Source: Melioribacteraceae bacterium
Lineage (GTDB): Bacteria > Bacteroidota > Ignavibacteria > Ignavibacteriales > Melioribacteraceae
DNA: 43,993 nt
Assembly (NCBI GenBank): GCA_028282005.1
Contig: JANQIV010000145.1
Span: forward strand, 1-43,993
Direction of reading: 5' to 3'
Shown piece by piece: positions 9,537 through 18,627 of this stretch (positions are counted from its first letter, which is position 1; each line of letters opens with the position of its first letter). Both the position numbers and the translations under genes were made by a program. The notes beneath the pieces were generated by a model. It saw only the letters and a list, made by a program, of their open reading frames with translations. It had not been told where the DNA came from and made no database searches.

Positions 9537-9741
9537 AGTAAAATCCTAATTTTATTTTTAATGGAATGAATGACCAGTCGTCGTACAATTAGCCAGCCTC
9601 ATCTCATTAATTGCAATAATAAATGACTTTTTAGCTAAATTTTGTTTAAAATGAACAATTATGTAACAAAATAATGTCAAAAGCATAATTATACTATTAA
9701 AATATTGCTTCCTTCCGAAAAAAAAGAAAGAGGAAAATAAT
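9537..9741 (+). promoter_or_regulatory. Presumed promoter region of the TolC / binding protein / kinase operon
   Basis: This 205-base AT-rich gap precedes the seven-gene operon. No clean sigma-70 pair is seen. It holds ATGACTTTTT (9623-9632) and TTTTGTTTAA (9640-9649); both decamers recur, overlapping, before the AhpD-like/arsS genes at 19425-19440. A good ribosome binding site (AGAGGA) lies just before the ATG at 9742. The promoter call is inferred. Confidence 0.4.
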
Positions 9742-11142
9742 ATGTTCATCAAATTACGTTGGATGTTAATAACTTTATCTGTTTTTACATTAACATTTGG
9801 TAGAAGTTTAGATGGCAATTATGAAAACCTAACACTAGATGATTGCATAAAAATAGCCTTGGAAAATAATAAACGAATTTCAATTTCAAATTATGATATT
9901 GATATAGCTTCCGCACAATTAAGACAAGCTAGATCAGGGAATTGGCCTTCACTTAATCTAACTTCCTCAGCTACGATTCTTGATGAAGATCCTGTAAATA
10001 TTAATCCAGCGTTTAGGATGGAATTAAAAGATATCGAACTAGCTGGATTGAGTATTCCTTCGCTACCTGTAAATGTGCCTGAAGAAGTTATAACATTAAT
10101 GGATAATAAGAATATTATGACGGAAGTTGATTTAATGTTTCCAATTTTTACCGGTGGGAAAATATCTTCTTTAATTAATCAGGCTAAAAATAATTTGGAG
10201 ATGTTGAACAATAAAAAAGTAAAATCAGAACTCGAAGTTATTTATGATACAAAAAAAATGTATTACACTTACCAATTAACAAGAAATCTTTTTGAAATTG
10301 GCGAAGAAGCACTTGAAAGACTTAAAGTTACATTGGAATTAACAGAAAACCTCTATAAAAACGGAACTGGCCGTGTCACAAAAATTGATTTCCTCCAAAA
10401 TAGTGTAGTTGTTGAAAGTGTTAAGGGGATTGTATCAAGGTTGGAAGAAAATCATTTAATTTCAAAAGAAGCTTTAAAATTTATTATTGGACTAAACTGG
10501 AATGATTCTATTTCAATCTCAAACGAAGAAATTCCATCTATGTCTATTTCGCAAACTGTAAACGACTTGGTTTTGACTGCAAGAGATAACAATCCAGTAA
10601 TAAAACAAATTAATCAAGCATTGAAAATCTTCGAATCAAAAATAGATGAAGCCCAAAGTGATTATTACCCAAACATAGCACTTATAGGCAAATACACAAA
10701 TATTGTAAATTCTTATGACTACGGTATTGTTTCGGATGCTATGAAAAACAGGTTTATGATTGGCCTAGGTTTGAATATGAGTCTCTTTAATGGTTTTAGA
10801 ACAGCTAATAAAGTAGATGAAGCTGAAGCTGGATTAAAGCAATTGAATTCAAAGAAAATACTCCTGGAGAACGGAATTTCACTAAATATACATCAGCTTT
10901 ACTATAAAAATAAAGGAGCTGAAGAACGACACGGTTGGGCAACCAATGCAATGGAACTTGCAATTGAAAATAGAGACTTGGCTGAAAGAGCATATAAAAA
11001 TGATTTAGTTGAAATTGAAGAGTTCATAACTGCCCAGGTCATGGAGTCAATTATGAAAGCACAATACCAATTAGCATTATTTGAAAAAGCCAACTTAGAT
11101 GCTCAATTAGAAAAAACTTTAGGGAAAAATCTAGTTAACTAA
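9742..11142 (+). CDS. TolC-family outer membrane efflux protein
   Basis: The 466-residue product has a signal peptide (about 1-20) and the two-fold repeat of outer membrane efflux proteins. The first repeat starts LTLDDCIKIALENNKRI; the second starts near NDLVLTARDNNPVIKQI. Each has long Gln/Asn/Ala-rich helices, typical of the TolC tunnel, and the second contains LGLNMSLFNGFR. TolC proteins are trimeric exit channels that normally work with an inner-membrane pump and a membrane-fusion protein, neither of which is encoded nearby. Only 3 bases separate it from the first PhnD-type gene, so it is the first gene of that operon. Placement between arsenosugar genes suggests export of an arsenical or a signalling role, but this is inference. 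Confidence 0.93.
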   Translation: MFIKLRWMLITLSVFTLTFGRSLDGNYENLTLDDCIKIALENNKRISISNYDIDIASAQLRQARSGNWPSLNLTSSATILDEDPVNINPAFRMELKDIELAGLSIPSLPVNVPEEVITLMDNKNIMTEVDLMFPIFTGGKISSLINQAKNNLEMLNNKKVKSELEVIYDTKKMYYTYQLTRNLFEIGEEALERLKVTLELTENLYKNGTGRVTKIDFLQNSVVVESVKGIVSRLEENHLISKEALKFIIGLNWNDSISISNEEIPSMSISQTVNDLVLTARDNNPVIKQINQALKIFESKIDEAQSDYYPNIALIGKYTNIVNSYDYGIVSDAMKNRFMIGLGLNMSLFNGFRTANKVDEAEAGLKQLNSKKILLENGISLNIHQLYYKNKGAEERHGWATNAMELAIENRDLAERAYKNDLVEIEEFITAQVMESIMKAQYQLALFEKANLDAQLEKTLGKNLVN

Positions 11143-11145
11143 AAT

Positions 11146-12066
11146 ATGAAAGTAGCTTATACTAAAATACAAATCCCAATTAAACGGTATCTAGTAATAT
11201 TCATTTGTTTTTTTCTTGGATTTTTTAATTGCTATTATTCTCAGGAAAACATAAAAAAGTTTTATGAAATAGGTTTATCAAAAAAAGCATTTTTGGATTT
11301 TACTGCTCAGGATGCAAAAGCGGCTGCAAAAGTGCTAGCTCAAAAAATATTTGAAAAAATGGACCTGAATTATTCTCCGAAAGTTAGAGTTTTTGATGAT
11401 TTATCTTCAATTGAAAAAATTATTAAAAACGATGTGCTGCATGTTGTTATTTTAACTACACCTGATTATATCAAATTAAGAGAAAGTGTAAAAGTAATAC
11501 CATTTAGTATTCCTGTATTGTTTGATAAAACTTTTGCCAGGTATTCTCTTATTGTAAATAAAAATAGCGGGATATCAAATGTTTCTCAATTGAAAGACAA
11601 AAAAATAATTGTGCTTGCTAATGCTGATGATGAAAATATTTTTCCGATCCTGTGGATTAATCAAGTATTAAACAAAAAATTTAAACAAAAGAGTAATAAG
11701 TTTTTTTCAGAGATCAAGATAACATCAGTTGCAACGGATGTTATTCTCCCGGTATTTTTCGAAAAATATGATGCATGCATTTTGACAGAAGACTACTTCA
11801 AAATTCAGGCCGAATTGAATCCTCAAATTAATAGCAAATTAACTGTAATGGATAATTCTGATGGGTATGTTATTGCATTGTTTTGTTTTACAAGCAAAGG
11901 AGAAAAAGAAAAAAATCAAGAAATCTTAAAAGCTTTTTATGATATGCACAAAACAACAAACGGAAAACAATTGTTATCGGTTTTTAAAACTGATCAATTA
12001 ATTCCTTATAAAGAAGAATACATTGAAAGCGTTGAAAAACTTTTAAACGATAGTTTGAAAGAATAA
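11146..12066 (+). CDS. PhnD-family periplasmic binding protein, copy 1 of 5
   Basis: The 306-residue protein has an N-terminal signal anchor or peptide (about 12-32) and the PhnD/phosphate-phosphonate type periplasmic binding fold: DAKAAAKVLAQKI near 56-68, GISNVSQLKDKKIIV (142-156), then LPVFFEKYDACILTE and the C-terminal signature MHKTTNGKQLLSVFK (267-281). The conserved stretch ELNPQI occurs in all five copies. Cysteines C211 and C247 belong to the pair shared by copies 1-4. No permease or ATPase is nearby, so it is more likely a ligand-sensing partner of the histidine kinase than a transporter subunit. Copy 2 is its closest relative by eye. The ligand is unknown; arsenite, arsenate or phosphate are candidates from context. 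Confidence 0.88.
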   Translation: MKVAYTKIQIPIKRYLVIFICFFLGFFNCYYSQENIKKFYEIGLSKKAFLDFTAQDAKAAAKVLAQKIFEKMDLNYSPKVRVFDDLSSIEKIIKNDVLHVVILTTPDYIKLRESVKVIPFSIPVLFDKTFARYSLIVNKNSGISNVSQLKDKKIIVLANADDENIFPILWINQVLNKKFKQKSNKFFSEIKITSVATDVILPVFFEKYDACILTEDYFKIQAELNPQINSKLTVMDNSDGYVIALFCFTSKGEKEKNQEILKAFYDMHKTTNGKQLLSVFKTDQLIPYKEEYIESVEKLLNDSLKE

Positions 12067-12111
12067 TAGCGAATTAAAAAAAATTATAAGAATTTCGATT
12101 TTATTTCGAAT

Positions 12112-13065
12112 ATGAATACAAGTAAAACAAATAGAGGAACCAGTAATTATTTGCAAAGATATTGGAAATGGATTTTAGGAATTATCCTTTTGTCGTTTTC
12201 TTTTAATTTGGCTCAGGAGAAAAGCAATCAAAAAGAATCATACGAAATAGGTTTTTCAAAAAAAGCATTTCTCAATTTTTCCATTCAAGATGGAAAAGCT
12301 GCGGCAAAAGTTCTTGCTCAAAAAATTTTCGAAAACCAAGCCCCAAATTATGAAGCTAATATTACTGTGTTTGAAAATCTGCAATTATTGAAATCGTTAG
12401 TTAGTAATGATAAACTGCATTTGGTGACACTTACATCCCCTGATTATTATGTGGTTAAAGACCAATTAGAGTTAACCCCTTTTTGCGTGCCCGTTTTCTT
12501 TGGAGACCAATTCAGCAAACTGATTCTAGTCGTAAAAAAAGGAAACGGAATTAATAATCTAAAATCATTGAAAAACAAAAAAATAATAGTTTTTGCGAAC
12601 ACAGATATTGATAATAGTTTCGCATTAATGTGGATTGATAATATTCTGATGAAAGAATTTAATGAAACTAGCAAAACATACTTTTCAGAAATTAAGTTAT
12701 CTTCAAAAACCTCAGAGGTTGTGTTACCGGTTTTTTTTGACAAATATGATGCATGTATCATTACAGAAGGATTATTTGATGTACAATCAGAATTAAATCC
12801 ACAAATAAAAACGAAGCTTGATTTAATAAGGGAGTCAGACAAATTTATAATTGCCTTAGTTTGTTTTACTAAAAAGGGTAATAAAATTGCCAATGATGAA
12901 GTAGTAGATGCGTTTCTAAATTTACATAAAACTCAACAAGGAAAGCAGTTGCTATCTGTATTTAGGGCAGACAAAATAATTCCTTATAAAGAGGAATATT
13001 TGATGTCTGTTGAAAAAATAATTGATGAAAATAAAAAGCTGAAAAAACAATTGAATAGCAGATAA
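12112..13065 (+). CDS. PhnD-family periplasmic binding protein, copy 2 of 5
   Basis: The 317-residue protein pairs with copy 1: YEIGFSKKAFLNF against YEIGLSKKAFLDF, a shared KAAAKVLAQKIFE, and QQGKQLLSVFRADKIIPYKEEY near the C-terminus. The signal or membrane segment is about residues 20-35, preceded by a basic N-terminus. The conserved cysteines are C215 (KYDACII) and C251 (ALVCFTK), with an extra C125 not shared with the others. It is separated from copy 1 by 45 bases, the largest gap within the operon, and from copy 3 by 13. A recent tandem duplication of copy 1 is likely. Same presumed role: periplasmic ligand sensing for the downstream kinase. Confidence 0.88.
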   Translation: MNTSKTNRGTSNYLQRYWKWILGIILLSFSFNLAQEKSNQKESYEIGFSKKAFLNFSIQDGKAAAKVLAQKIFENQAPNYEANITVFENLQLLKSLVSNDKLHLVTLTSPDYYVVKDQLELTPFCVPVFFGDQFSKLILVVKKGNGINNLKSLKNKKIIVFANTDIDNSFALMWIDNILMKEFNETSKTYFSEIKLSSKTSEVVLPVFFDKYDACIITEGLFDVQSELNPQIKTKLDLIRESDKFIIALVCFTKKGNKIANDEVVDAFLNLHKTQQGKQLLSVFRADKIIPYKEEYLMSVEKIIDENKKLKKQLNSR

Positions 13066-13078
13066 TAACAGAAACAAT

Positions 13079-13975
13079 ATGAAAATTTCAAAGCTACTAT
13101 TTTTTTTGTATCTAATTCTTTTTACAGAGGTTTTTTTAACGTCAACAATCAATTCTTTTCAGATAACCGAAAAAAAAATATTTCAATATGCTGTTTCTGA
13201 CCAAGTCTTGTTTGGAATTAATATTAATGATGCCAAACTCGCATTAGGTACATTACTTAAAAAATATGTTGAACATGAAAGTATTGAATATGAGGTTAAA
13301 GTCAAATTGTATGATGATCTTGATAAATTAGCAGAAGATTACCAGAAGTATAAATTTGATATTGTATCAGTGTTGGCAACTGAATATTTCTATTTAAAAC
13401 AAAAAATAAATATAGAACCCTTTTTAGCAACTGTTCGTAGTGAAACATCTTCTTCAAGGTTTTTGCTAATTACAAACGATAATGATCAGCTTAATAATAT
13501 TGATACTTTTCAAGGAAAAGATATAGAATTTTACTCTAATCAAAAATTAGATTATAGTGTTACATATAAATTATTAGAGGAGTTTACACAAGAGAAATTT
13601 GAAAAACCTGCTGATGAAATTTTTAGTAGAATGGTTCCTTTCAATAATCCGCATAATTCTTTGCTTAAAGTTTTCTTTGATGAGGTTGACTTTTGTTTAA
13701 TTGAAGATTCTCAGTATGAATTAATTACAGAATTAAATCCACAGCTAAAAAGTGAATTAAAAATAGTTTATTCAACAGATAAAATAATTCCTGCGATTGC
13801 TTGTAAAACTGAGTTTACTCAAGATGAGAAATTCTTTAGTGATAAAGCAACGAATATGCATAAAACAATTTATGGTAAACAGTTGATGGGTATTTATAAA
13901 GTAAATAAAGTATATTCAATAACCGAAAAAGATATTGAGTCAGTAAAGAGATTATTTACAAAAAGCGATAAATAA
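13079..13975 (+). CDS. PhnD-family periplasmic binding protein, copy 3 of 5
   Basis: The 298-residue protein has a signal segment at about 5-26 and belongs to the second subgroup with copy 4: FQYAVSDQVLFGININDAK here against FRFAISDQVLFEINVNDAK there. The conserved cysteines are C206 (EVDFCLIED) and C242 (AIACKTEF), again exactly 36 apart. ELNPQLK and MHKTIYGKQLMGIYK are present. Copy 3 lies 13 bases after copy 2 and 9 bases before copy 4, so translation is probably coupled. The N-lobe and C-lobe boundaries match the other copies, so it should be a complete two-lobe binding protein. The ligand is not identifiable from sequence. Confidence 0.87.
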   Translation: MKISKLLFFLYLILFTEVFLTSTINSFQITEKKIFQYAVSDQVLFGININDAKLALGTLLKKYVEHESIEYEVKVKLYDDLDKLAEDYQKYKFDIVSVLATEYFYLKQKINIEPFLATVRSETSSSRFLLITNDNDQLNNIDTFQGKDIEFYSNQKLDYSVTYKLLEEFTQEKFEKPADEIFSRMVPFNNPHNSLLKVFFDEVDFCLIEDSQYELITELNPQLKSELKIVYSTDKIIPAIACKTEFTQDEKFFSDKATNMHKTIYGKQLMGIYKVNKVYSITEKDIESVKRLFTKSDK

Positions 13976-13984
13976 ATTGTAACT

Positions 13985-14881
13985 ATGAATTTCAGAATTC
14001 TATTTTATACATTAATTATGTTTACATCAATTTGTGCCCAAATTGAAAAAGATAGTAAAAAAACTTTTCGTTTTGCTATTTCTGACCAAGTCTTATTTGA
14101 AATAAATGTCAATGATGCAAAAATGGCTCTCACATTCTTAGTGGATAAATATGTTGAAAGCGAAGAAATTGATTATAATTCGGAAATGAATATGTTTTCC
14201 GACCTAGACAAGTTAATCCTGAATCATTCTGAAAAACCATTTGAAATAATATTTCTTCTCTCAAGCCAATATCTTTATTTGAGAAATAAAATAGAACTGA
14301 CACCCTTTGTAGCAAGTTCAAGACGAGATAATCCCTTCACGAGCTATGTTATTGTTGTAAAAAAAGATTCCGGAGTAAATAATCTAAAGGATTTATTATC
14401 AAAAAAAGTTGATTACTATTCTAATCCAAAACTTGAATTCAGTATAACTTTAAAATTGTTAAAAAGATTATGTGATATTGAATTTAATAAACCTCCTGAT
14501 AAAGCATTTACCACAATTGAACCTAGGGAAAATGCCCAAACAGCTTTGCTGAATGTTTTTTTTGAAAAAATTGATGTGTGCTTAATAGAAAAGTACCATT
14601 ATGAAATAATTAGCGAACTAAATCCTCAGATAAAAAAACAAACAAAAGTATTGTATGAAAGTGAAGAGTTTATTACTGGGTTAGCATGTTTCACTCCTTA
14701 TTCAAGGGAAAAAGAACTTTTTTTGGAAAAAACAGTAACGATGCATGAAACTGTTTATGGAAAGCAATTTATGGATGTATTTAAGATTGGCCGCGTTTTT
14801 AGAATAACAAAAGAAGATTTAAAGACTCTTGAAGTTTTGTTTGAAGACTCTAAACTAATTAGTAATAAATTGGCAAAATGA
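13985..14881 (+). CDS. PhnD-family periplasmic binding protein, copy 4 of 5
   Basis: The 298-residue protein has a short signal peptide (about 1-18, ending SICAQ). It is closest to copy 3 (AISDQVLFEINVNDAK, NYYSN-type loop near 144, ELNPQIK, MHETVYGKQFMDVFK). The conserved cysteines are C199 (KIDVCLIEK) and C235 (GLACFTP), 36 apart; C17 and C163 are additional. Its stop overlaps the start of copy 5 by ATGA. The two subgroups (1/2 and 3/4) plus a divergent fifth copy suggest stepwise duplication, with possible diversification of ligand or affinity. Confidence 0.87.
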   Translation: MNFRILFYTLIMFTSICAQIEKDSKKTFRFAISDQVLFEINVNDAKMALTFLVDKYVESEEIDYNSEMNMFSDLDKLILNHSEKPFEIIFLLSSQYLYLRNKIELTPFVASSRRDNPFTSYVIVVKKDSGVNNLKDLLSKKVDYYSNPKLEFSITLKLLKRLCDIEFNKPPDKAFTTIEPRENAQTALLNVFFEKIDVCLIEKYHYEIISELNPQIKKQTKVLYESEEFITGLACFTPYSREKELFLEKTVTMHETVYGKQFMDVFKIGRVFRITKEDLKTLEVLFEDSKLISNKLAK

Positions 14882-15801
14882 AAACAAGATATTTAAAGAT
14901 TATATTGATGTTAATATTCCTTATTGGATTTAACTACTCTTTCGGTCAAGAAAACTTCAGCGAAAAAGATACTCTGAGAATAGGCATACCAATAAACTAC
15001 TTGGACTCATCTATTAAACCACGTGATGCAAAGGCAGCTTTTACAATGTGGACGAATTACTACTCACAAAGTTTGAAAGAAAAAATTGGTCTAGAATTGG
15101 AAATGAAATTCTATTTATATGAAAATATAAATGACCTGAAAAGAGACGTGATTGATGAATTTTTAGATTTAGTTAGCATAGCTACTTACGAGTACCTTAC
15201 ATTCGATGGATTGGAGAATTATGAAATTAAACTTAGTGGATTAAAAGGAACAGGAAAGAATTCAAATTACTTAGTTATTTGTAATATTGATTCAGAGTTT
15301 AGGCAAATGAAAGATTTAGATGAGATGAATTTTTACTCTAATGTTAGAGATAAAAACAACTTGATGAATCTTTGGTTAAAGAAAATTTTATTTGAAGAAG
15401 GAGTAAAAGATAGTAGAAAGTTTATGGATAATATGAAATTGGAGCTTGAACAAAATCAAATCATTTATTCTGTTTTTTTTGATAAGAAGGTGGCAGGGCT
15501 TGTAAGAAAAGATGTACTTGAATTGGTATCCACTTTGAATCCACAAATCAAAAATAAAATAAAAATTTTACACCAATCAAAAGATTATGTTGAAAATGTA
15601 ACAGTTTTAAAAAAGGCATTGTCAGATAGACTAAAAAGAATAATAATCGAGAATTCAACAAGATTCCATGAAACTGTGAAGGAAGAACAGCTCTTAAGTT
15701 TCTTTAAAGTAAATAGGTTAGTTGAATTAGAAGAATCGGATTTGAAGAACTCAAAAGAACTATTAGAAGAAATATATGAAATCCAAAAATTGCAAAAATA
15801 A
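14878..15801 (+). CDS. PhnD-family periplasmic binding protein, divergent copy 5 of 5, lacking the cysteine pair
   Basis: The 307-residue protein has a signal peptide (about 1-23, ending SFGQ) and the same fold landmarks (PRDAKAAFTMW, STLNPQIKNKI, FHETVKEEQLLSFFK), but it is clearly the most diverged. The first conserved cysteine is replaced by Gly (KKVAGLV, G207) and the second region (ENVTVLKK) has none; the only mature cysteine is C135 in another place. It starts in a 4-base overlap with copy 4 and ends 3 bases before the kinase ATG, so it is the copy most tightly coupled to the kinase. It might be a structural adaptor between the kinase and the other copies, or bind a different ligand; both are inference. 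Confidence 0.85.
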   Translation: MKTRYLKIILMLIFLIGFNYSFGQENFSEKDTLRIGIPINYLDSSIKPRDAKAAFTMWTNYYSQSLKEKIGLELEMKFYLYENINDLKRDVIDEFLDLVSIATYEYLTFDGLENYEIKLSGLKGTGKNSNYLVICNIDSEFRQMKDLDEMNFYSNVRDKNNLMNLWLKKILFEEGVKDSRKFMDNMKLELEQNQIIYSVFFDKKVAGLVRKDVLELVSTLNPQIKNKIKILHQSKDYVENVTVLKKALSDRLKRIIIENSTRFHETVKEEQLLSFFKVNRLVELEESDLKNSKELLEEIYEIQKLQK

Positions 15802-15804
15802 TTG

Positions 15805-17871
15805 ATGATAGGTTTTAAGATAAAATATCCAAATCCCAACAAATTTTTCAGTGGAGTTGCCTTTAAATTTGCAATCGTTACCTGGATATTAATCATTATA
15901 ACTTTGATATTCTTTATCGCAATAAGTTTGCCATACAGAAGAGCAGTTTTTTATGAAAGAATGGAGCAGGAAGCAAATAATATTTCTTCTTCAATTGTAA
16001 ATGCAAATCAGTCTGCATTAATAACCGAAGAATATGCTTCAATAGTTGAGCAATGCATTCAGTTAGTTCAAGGGAGTAATTCAATAAAGTTTCTTGTAAT
16101 TAAAAAAAATAATGGACTTGGACTTGTATTTACAAACGAAGGCTGGAAGATTGATACAGTTTATACAGATTGGCAAATTAAAGGTGATGAAAATTTCGAA
16201 GTTATCCAAAGCGATATTGTAAATGAAGAAATCTTTCAATATGCATATCATTTTACTTATTCAGGTATAGATTGGGGTTGGATATTTGTCGGACTTTCAT
16301 TAGAAGATTATTATAAAGCAATTTTTGATCAGACTTTTCGGACAATAATTATCGCTGTTATTTTAATTGTATTTAGTTTTGTAATTTCAATCTTCTTTAC
16401 AAGAAAAATTACTAACCCGATAAGAGTTTTGGACGATATAACTAGACAAATTGCAAATGGGAATTTAAATACTAAAGCTGAAATTTATACAAATGACGAA
16501 ATGCAAAATTTAGCCGAGTCATTTAACTTTATGACCAGATCTCTAAAAAGTGCTAGAGATAATCTTGAAACAAGAGTTGAAGAAAGAACTGCACAATTAG
16601 CAGAAAGTAATAAAGCTTTAAAGCGCGAAATAACAGAAAGATTAAAAGCTGAAGATTCCTTAAATAAGTATAACTTTAGACTCGAAGCCCTACAAGAAAT
16701 ATATCGCGGTATTATAAAAGCGATTTCAGTAAAAGAAATAATACAACAAACACTTCTGAACCTTCAAGAAAATTTTATAACCTTTAAAAGAGCAAGTGTT
16801 ATGCTCTATGAAACAAACAATGGGAATGTAAATATTTATGCAGTTACAAAAGACGATAATGACAATCTTAAACAGGTTAATGAATTCTTTAAAGTAGATG
16901 CATTTTCTCCAATTACTATTTTTGATGACAAAGGTTATAAAATCGTTAATGATTTGAATGAAATTGCTAAGAAAACCAAATTAGAAGAAAAGATTTATAA
17001 AGAAGGAATTAGATCATACGTAACATTTCAACTCGGATTTCAGGATAAAGTAATTGGCGAATTGAGCATCGGGACAGATAAAACAAAAGAGTATTCAGAA
17101 GATGTAATTAACACAATTTTAGAAATTAACAATACATTGGCCTTAGCAATAGCTCAAGCTGATTTACAAGAAAACATTAAGAGAAATGCTGAAAATCTTC
17201 AAAAATCTCTCGAAGAAAAAATGGTTTTATTGAAAGAAGTTCACCATAGGGTAAAAAATAACTTACAAGTTATTTCATCTTTGCTTTATTTACAGTCTGA
17301 AAAAAGCAGAGATGAGAAAGTCCTTAAGACATTGATGGATAGTCAAAGTAGAGTGAAATCAATGGCGCTAGTTCATGAAAAAATTTACAAGTCCAGCGAT
17401 TTCTCAAAAATAAATGTTTCCGACTACACAAAAAGTTTAGCTGAAATAATAATAAAATCTTTCAATGAAACTTCTAAGCGCATACATCTTTCGTTCGATA
17501 TTCAAGATATATTTTTACCAATAGATGTTTCGATTCCTTTTGGATTAATTGTTAACGAAGTTCTTACTAACATTATGAAACATGCTTTCACAGAACAGAA
17601 TGATGGCAATATAGAAATAGGTATTTCAGAGAGTAGCGATAATACGGTTACTCTTTCAATAAAAGATGATGGAAAAGGATTACCTGATGATTTTCTTGAA
17701 AAGTCGAAAGCTTCTTTAGGTATGCAGCTAATTCACAATTTAACCTTACAGATAAATGGTAAACTATCTTATGAAGAAAATAGCGGTACGCTATTTAAAG
17801 TTATTTTTGCAAAACCTGGGACTTATGATGTGGATAAAATTTCTTATGTAACGAGTAACAACCATTCTTGA
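15805..17871 (+). CDS. Membrane sensor histidine kinase (HAMP-GAF-HisKA_2-HATPase)
   Basis: The 688-residue kinase has transmembrane helices at about 21-43 and 178-198 flanking an extracytoplasmic domain of some 130 residues. HAMP follows (about 197-250), then a coiled coil, a GAF-like domain (about 308-452), a HisKA_2 dimerisation domain with the phosphoacceptor motif [11 protein letters not shown] (H480/H481), and a HATPase with N-box NEVLTN (N584) and DDGKGLPDD. The ATG at 15805 is preferred over an adjacent TTG at 15802. It closes the operon, 3 bases after copy 5. No response regulator is encoded in the operon or next to it, so its output partner is elsewhere. HisKA_2 kinases often signal to unusual receivers. 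The extracytoplasmic domain is the natural contact for the periplasmic proteins. Confidence 0.93.
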   Translation: MIGFKIKYPNPNKFFSGVAFKFAIVTWILIIITLIFFIAISLPYRRAVFYERMEQEANNISSSIVNANQSALITEEYASIVEQCIQLVQGSNSIKFLVIKKNNGLGLVFTNEGWKIDTVYTDWQIKGDENFEVIQSDIVNEEIFQYAYHFTYSGIDWGWIFVGLSLEDYYKAIFDQTFRTIIIAVILIVFSFVISIFFTRKITNPIRVLDDITRQIANGNLNTKAEIYTNDEMQNLAESFNFMTRSLKSARDNLETRVEERTAQLAESNKALKREITERLKAEDSLNKYNFRLEALQEIYRGIIKAISVKEIIQQTLLNLQENFITFKRASVMLYETNNGNVNIYAVTKDDNDNLKQVNEFFKVDAFSPITIFDDKGYKIVNDLNEIAKKTKLEEKIYKEGIRSYVTFQLGFQDKVIGELSIGTDKTKEYSEDVINTILEINNTLALAIAQADLQENIKRNAENLQKSLEEKMVLLKEVHHRVKNNLQVISSLLYLQSEKSRDEKVLKTLMDSQSRVKSMALVHEKIYKSSDFSKINVSDYTKSLAEIIIKSFNETSKRIHLSFDIQDIFLPIDVSIPFGLIVNEVLTNIMKHAFTEQNDGNIEIGISESSDNTVTLSIKDDGKGLPDDFLEKSKASLGMQLIHNLTLQINGKLSYEENSGTLFKVIFAKPGTYDVDKISYVTSNNHS

Positions 17872-17949
17872 ATGTGAATAAAAAATGTAAAGATTCTTAC
17901 AGTTCCATTCACTAATAATTAATATATTTCAGAAACTATTAAATAATTG

Positions 17950-18627
17950 ATGGCCAATAAAAAAGCTATAATTGTATTTGCTAAATATCCTGAGATGGCA
18001 AAAGTAAAAACAAGGCTTGCAAGATCCACAGGTGATGAGTTCGCTTTTCAATTTTATAAACTTTGTTGCTCGTACATTTTTAGTGAGATTAATAAAATTG
18101 TTTCCGAGGATTTACAATGTTATTTATTTTATTCAGGCTCAAAACACTTGAAAAAAATTAAAGAGTGGGTAGGGTATGATTTTGAATATGAGTTGCAATT
18201 TGGCAATGACCTTGGCGTTAAGATGCACAATGCATTTGATTATGTGTTTTCAAAAGGTATTGAAAGATGTGTAATAATAGGGACAGACATCCCGGATATA
18301 AACAATAGTATTCTACAAGAAGCTTTTGAACATCTTAAAGAAAATGATTACGTTATCTCCCCTTCTGCTGATGGCGGTTATAATTACCTTGGCATGAAAA
18401 GATTGAACCAACAATTATTTGAAAATGTTAAGTGGAGTACTAACGAAGTATTTCCTAAAACGATTAAGCGAATAAAGAAAACAACTGATAAATTTATAAT
18501 AGCTGATGAGTTAATTGATATAGATACTGAAGAAGAATTACAAGATTGGATTGATGCTTATGATGGAAATACGGAACTAAAATCGAAAGTAAAAAAACTA
18601 TTGTTGCAGAATAGGAACGTCGGGTGA
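17950..18627 (+). CDS. TIGR04282-type (DUF2064) arsenosugar-associated transferase
   Basis: The 225-residue protein has a nucleotide-diphospho-sugar transferase-like fold: AIIVFAKYPEMAKVKTRLA at the N-terminus, IIGTDIPDINN in the middle, SPSADGGYNYLGMK and WSTNEVF toward the end. This combination marks DUF2064/TIGR04282, named for its association with arsenosugar biosynthesis and ArsS-type radical SAM proteins. The ATG at 17950 is preferred over a TTG three bases upstream. It lies 78 bases after the kinase stop and overlaps the DUF547 gene by GTGA, so the two are co-translated. The donor and acceptor are unproven; a role in attaching or preparing the sugar part is inferred from the family. 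Confidence 0.9.
   Translation: MANKKAIIVFAKYPEMAKVKTRLARSTGDEFAFQFYKLCCSYIFSEINKIVSEDLQCYLFYSGSKHLKKIKEWVGYDFEYELQFGNDLGVKMHNAFDYVFSKGIERCVIIGTDIPDINNSILQEAFEHLKENDYVISPSADGGYNYLGMKRLNQQLFENVKWSTNEVFPKTIKRIKKTTDKFIIADELIDIDTEEELQDWIDAYDGNTELKSKVKKLLLQNRNVG

Noticed and set aside
11232..11235. Possible lipobox cysteine (FFNC) in receptor copy 1.
   Set aside because: The residues before the Cys do not fit a lipobox, and the other copies have no such Cys.
11146..15801. A phosphonate or phosphate ABC transporter.
   Set aside because: Five binding proteins are present but no permease (PhnE-like) or ATPase (PhnC-like) gene; the partner in the operon is a histidine kinase.
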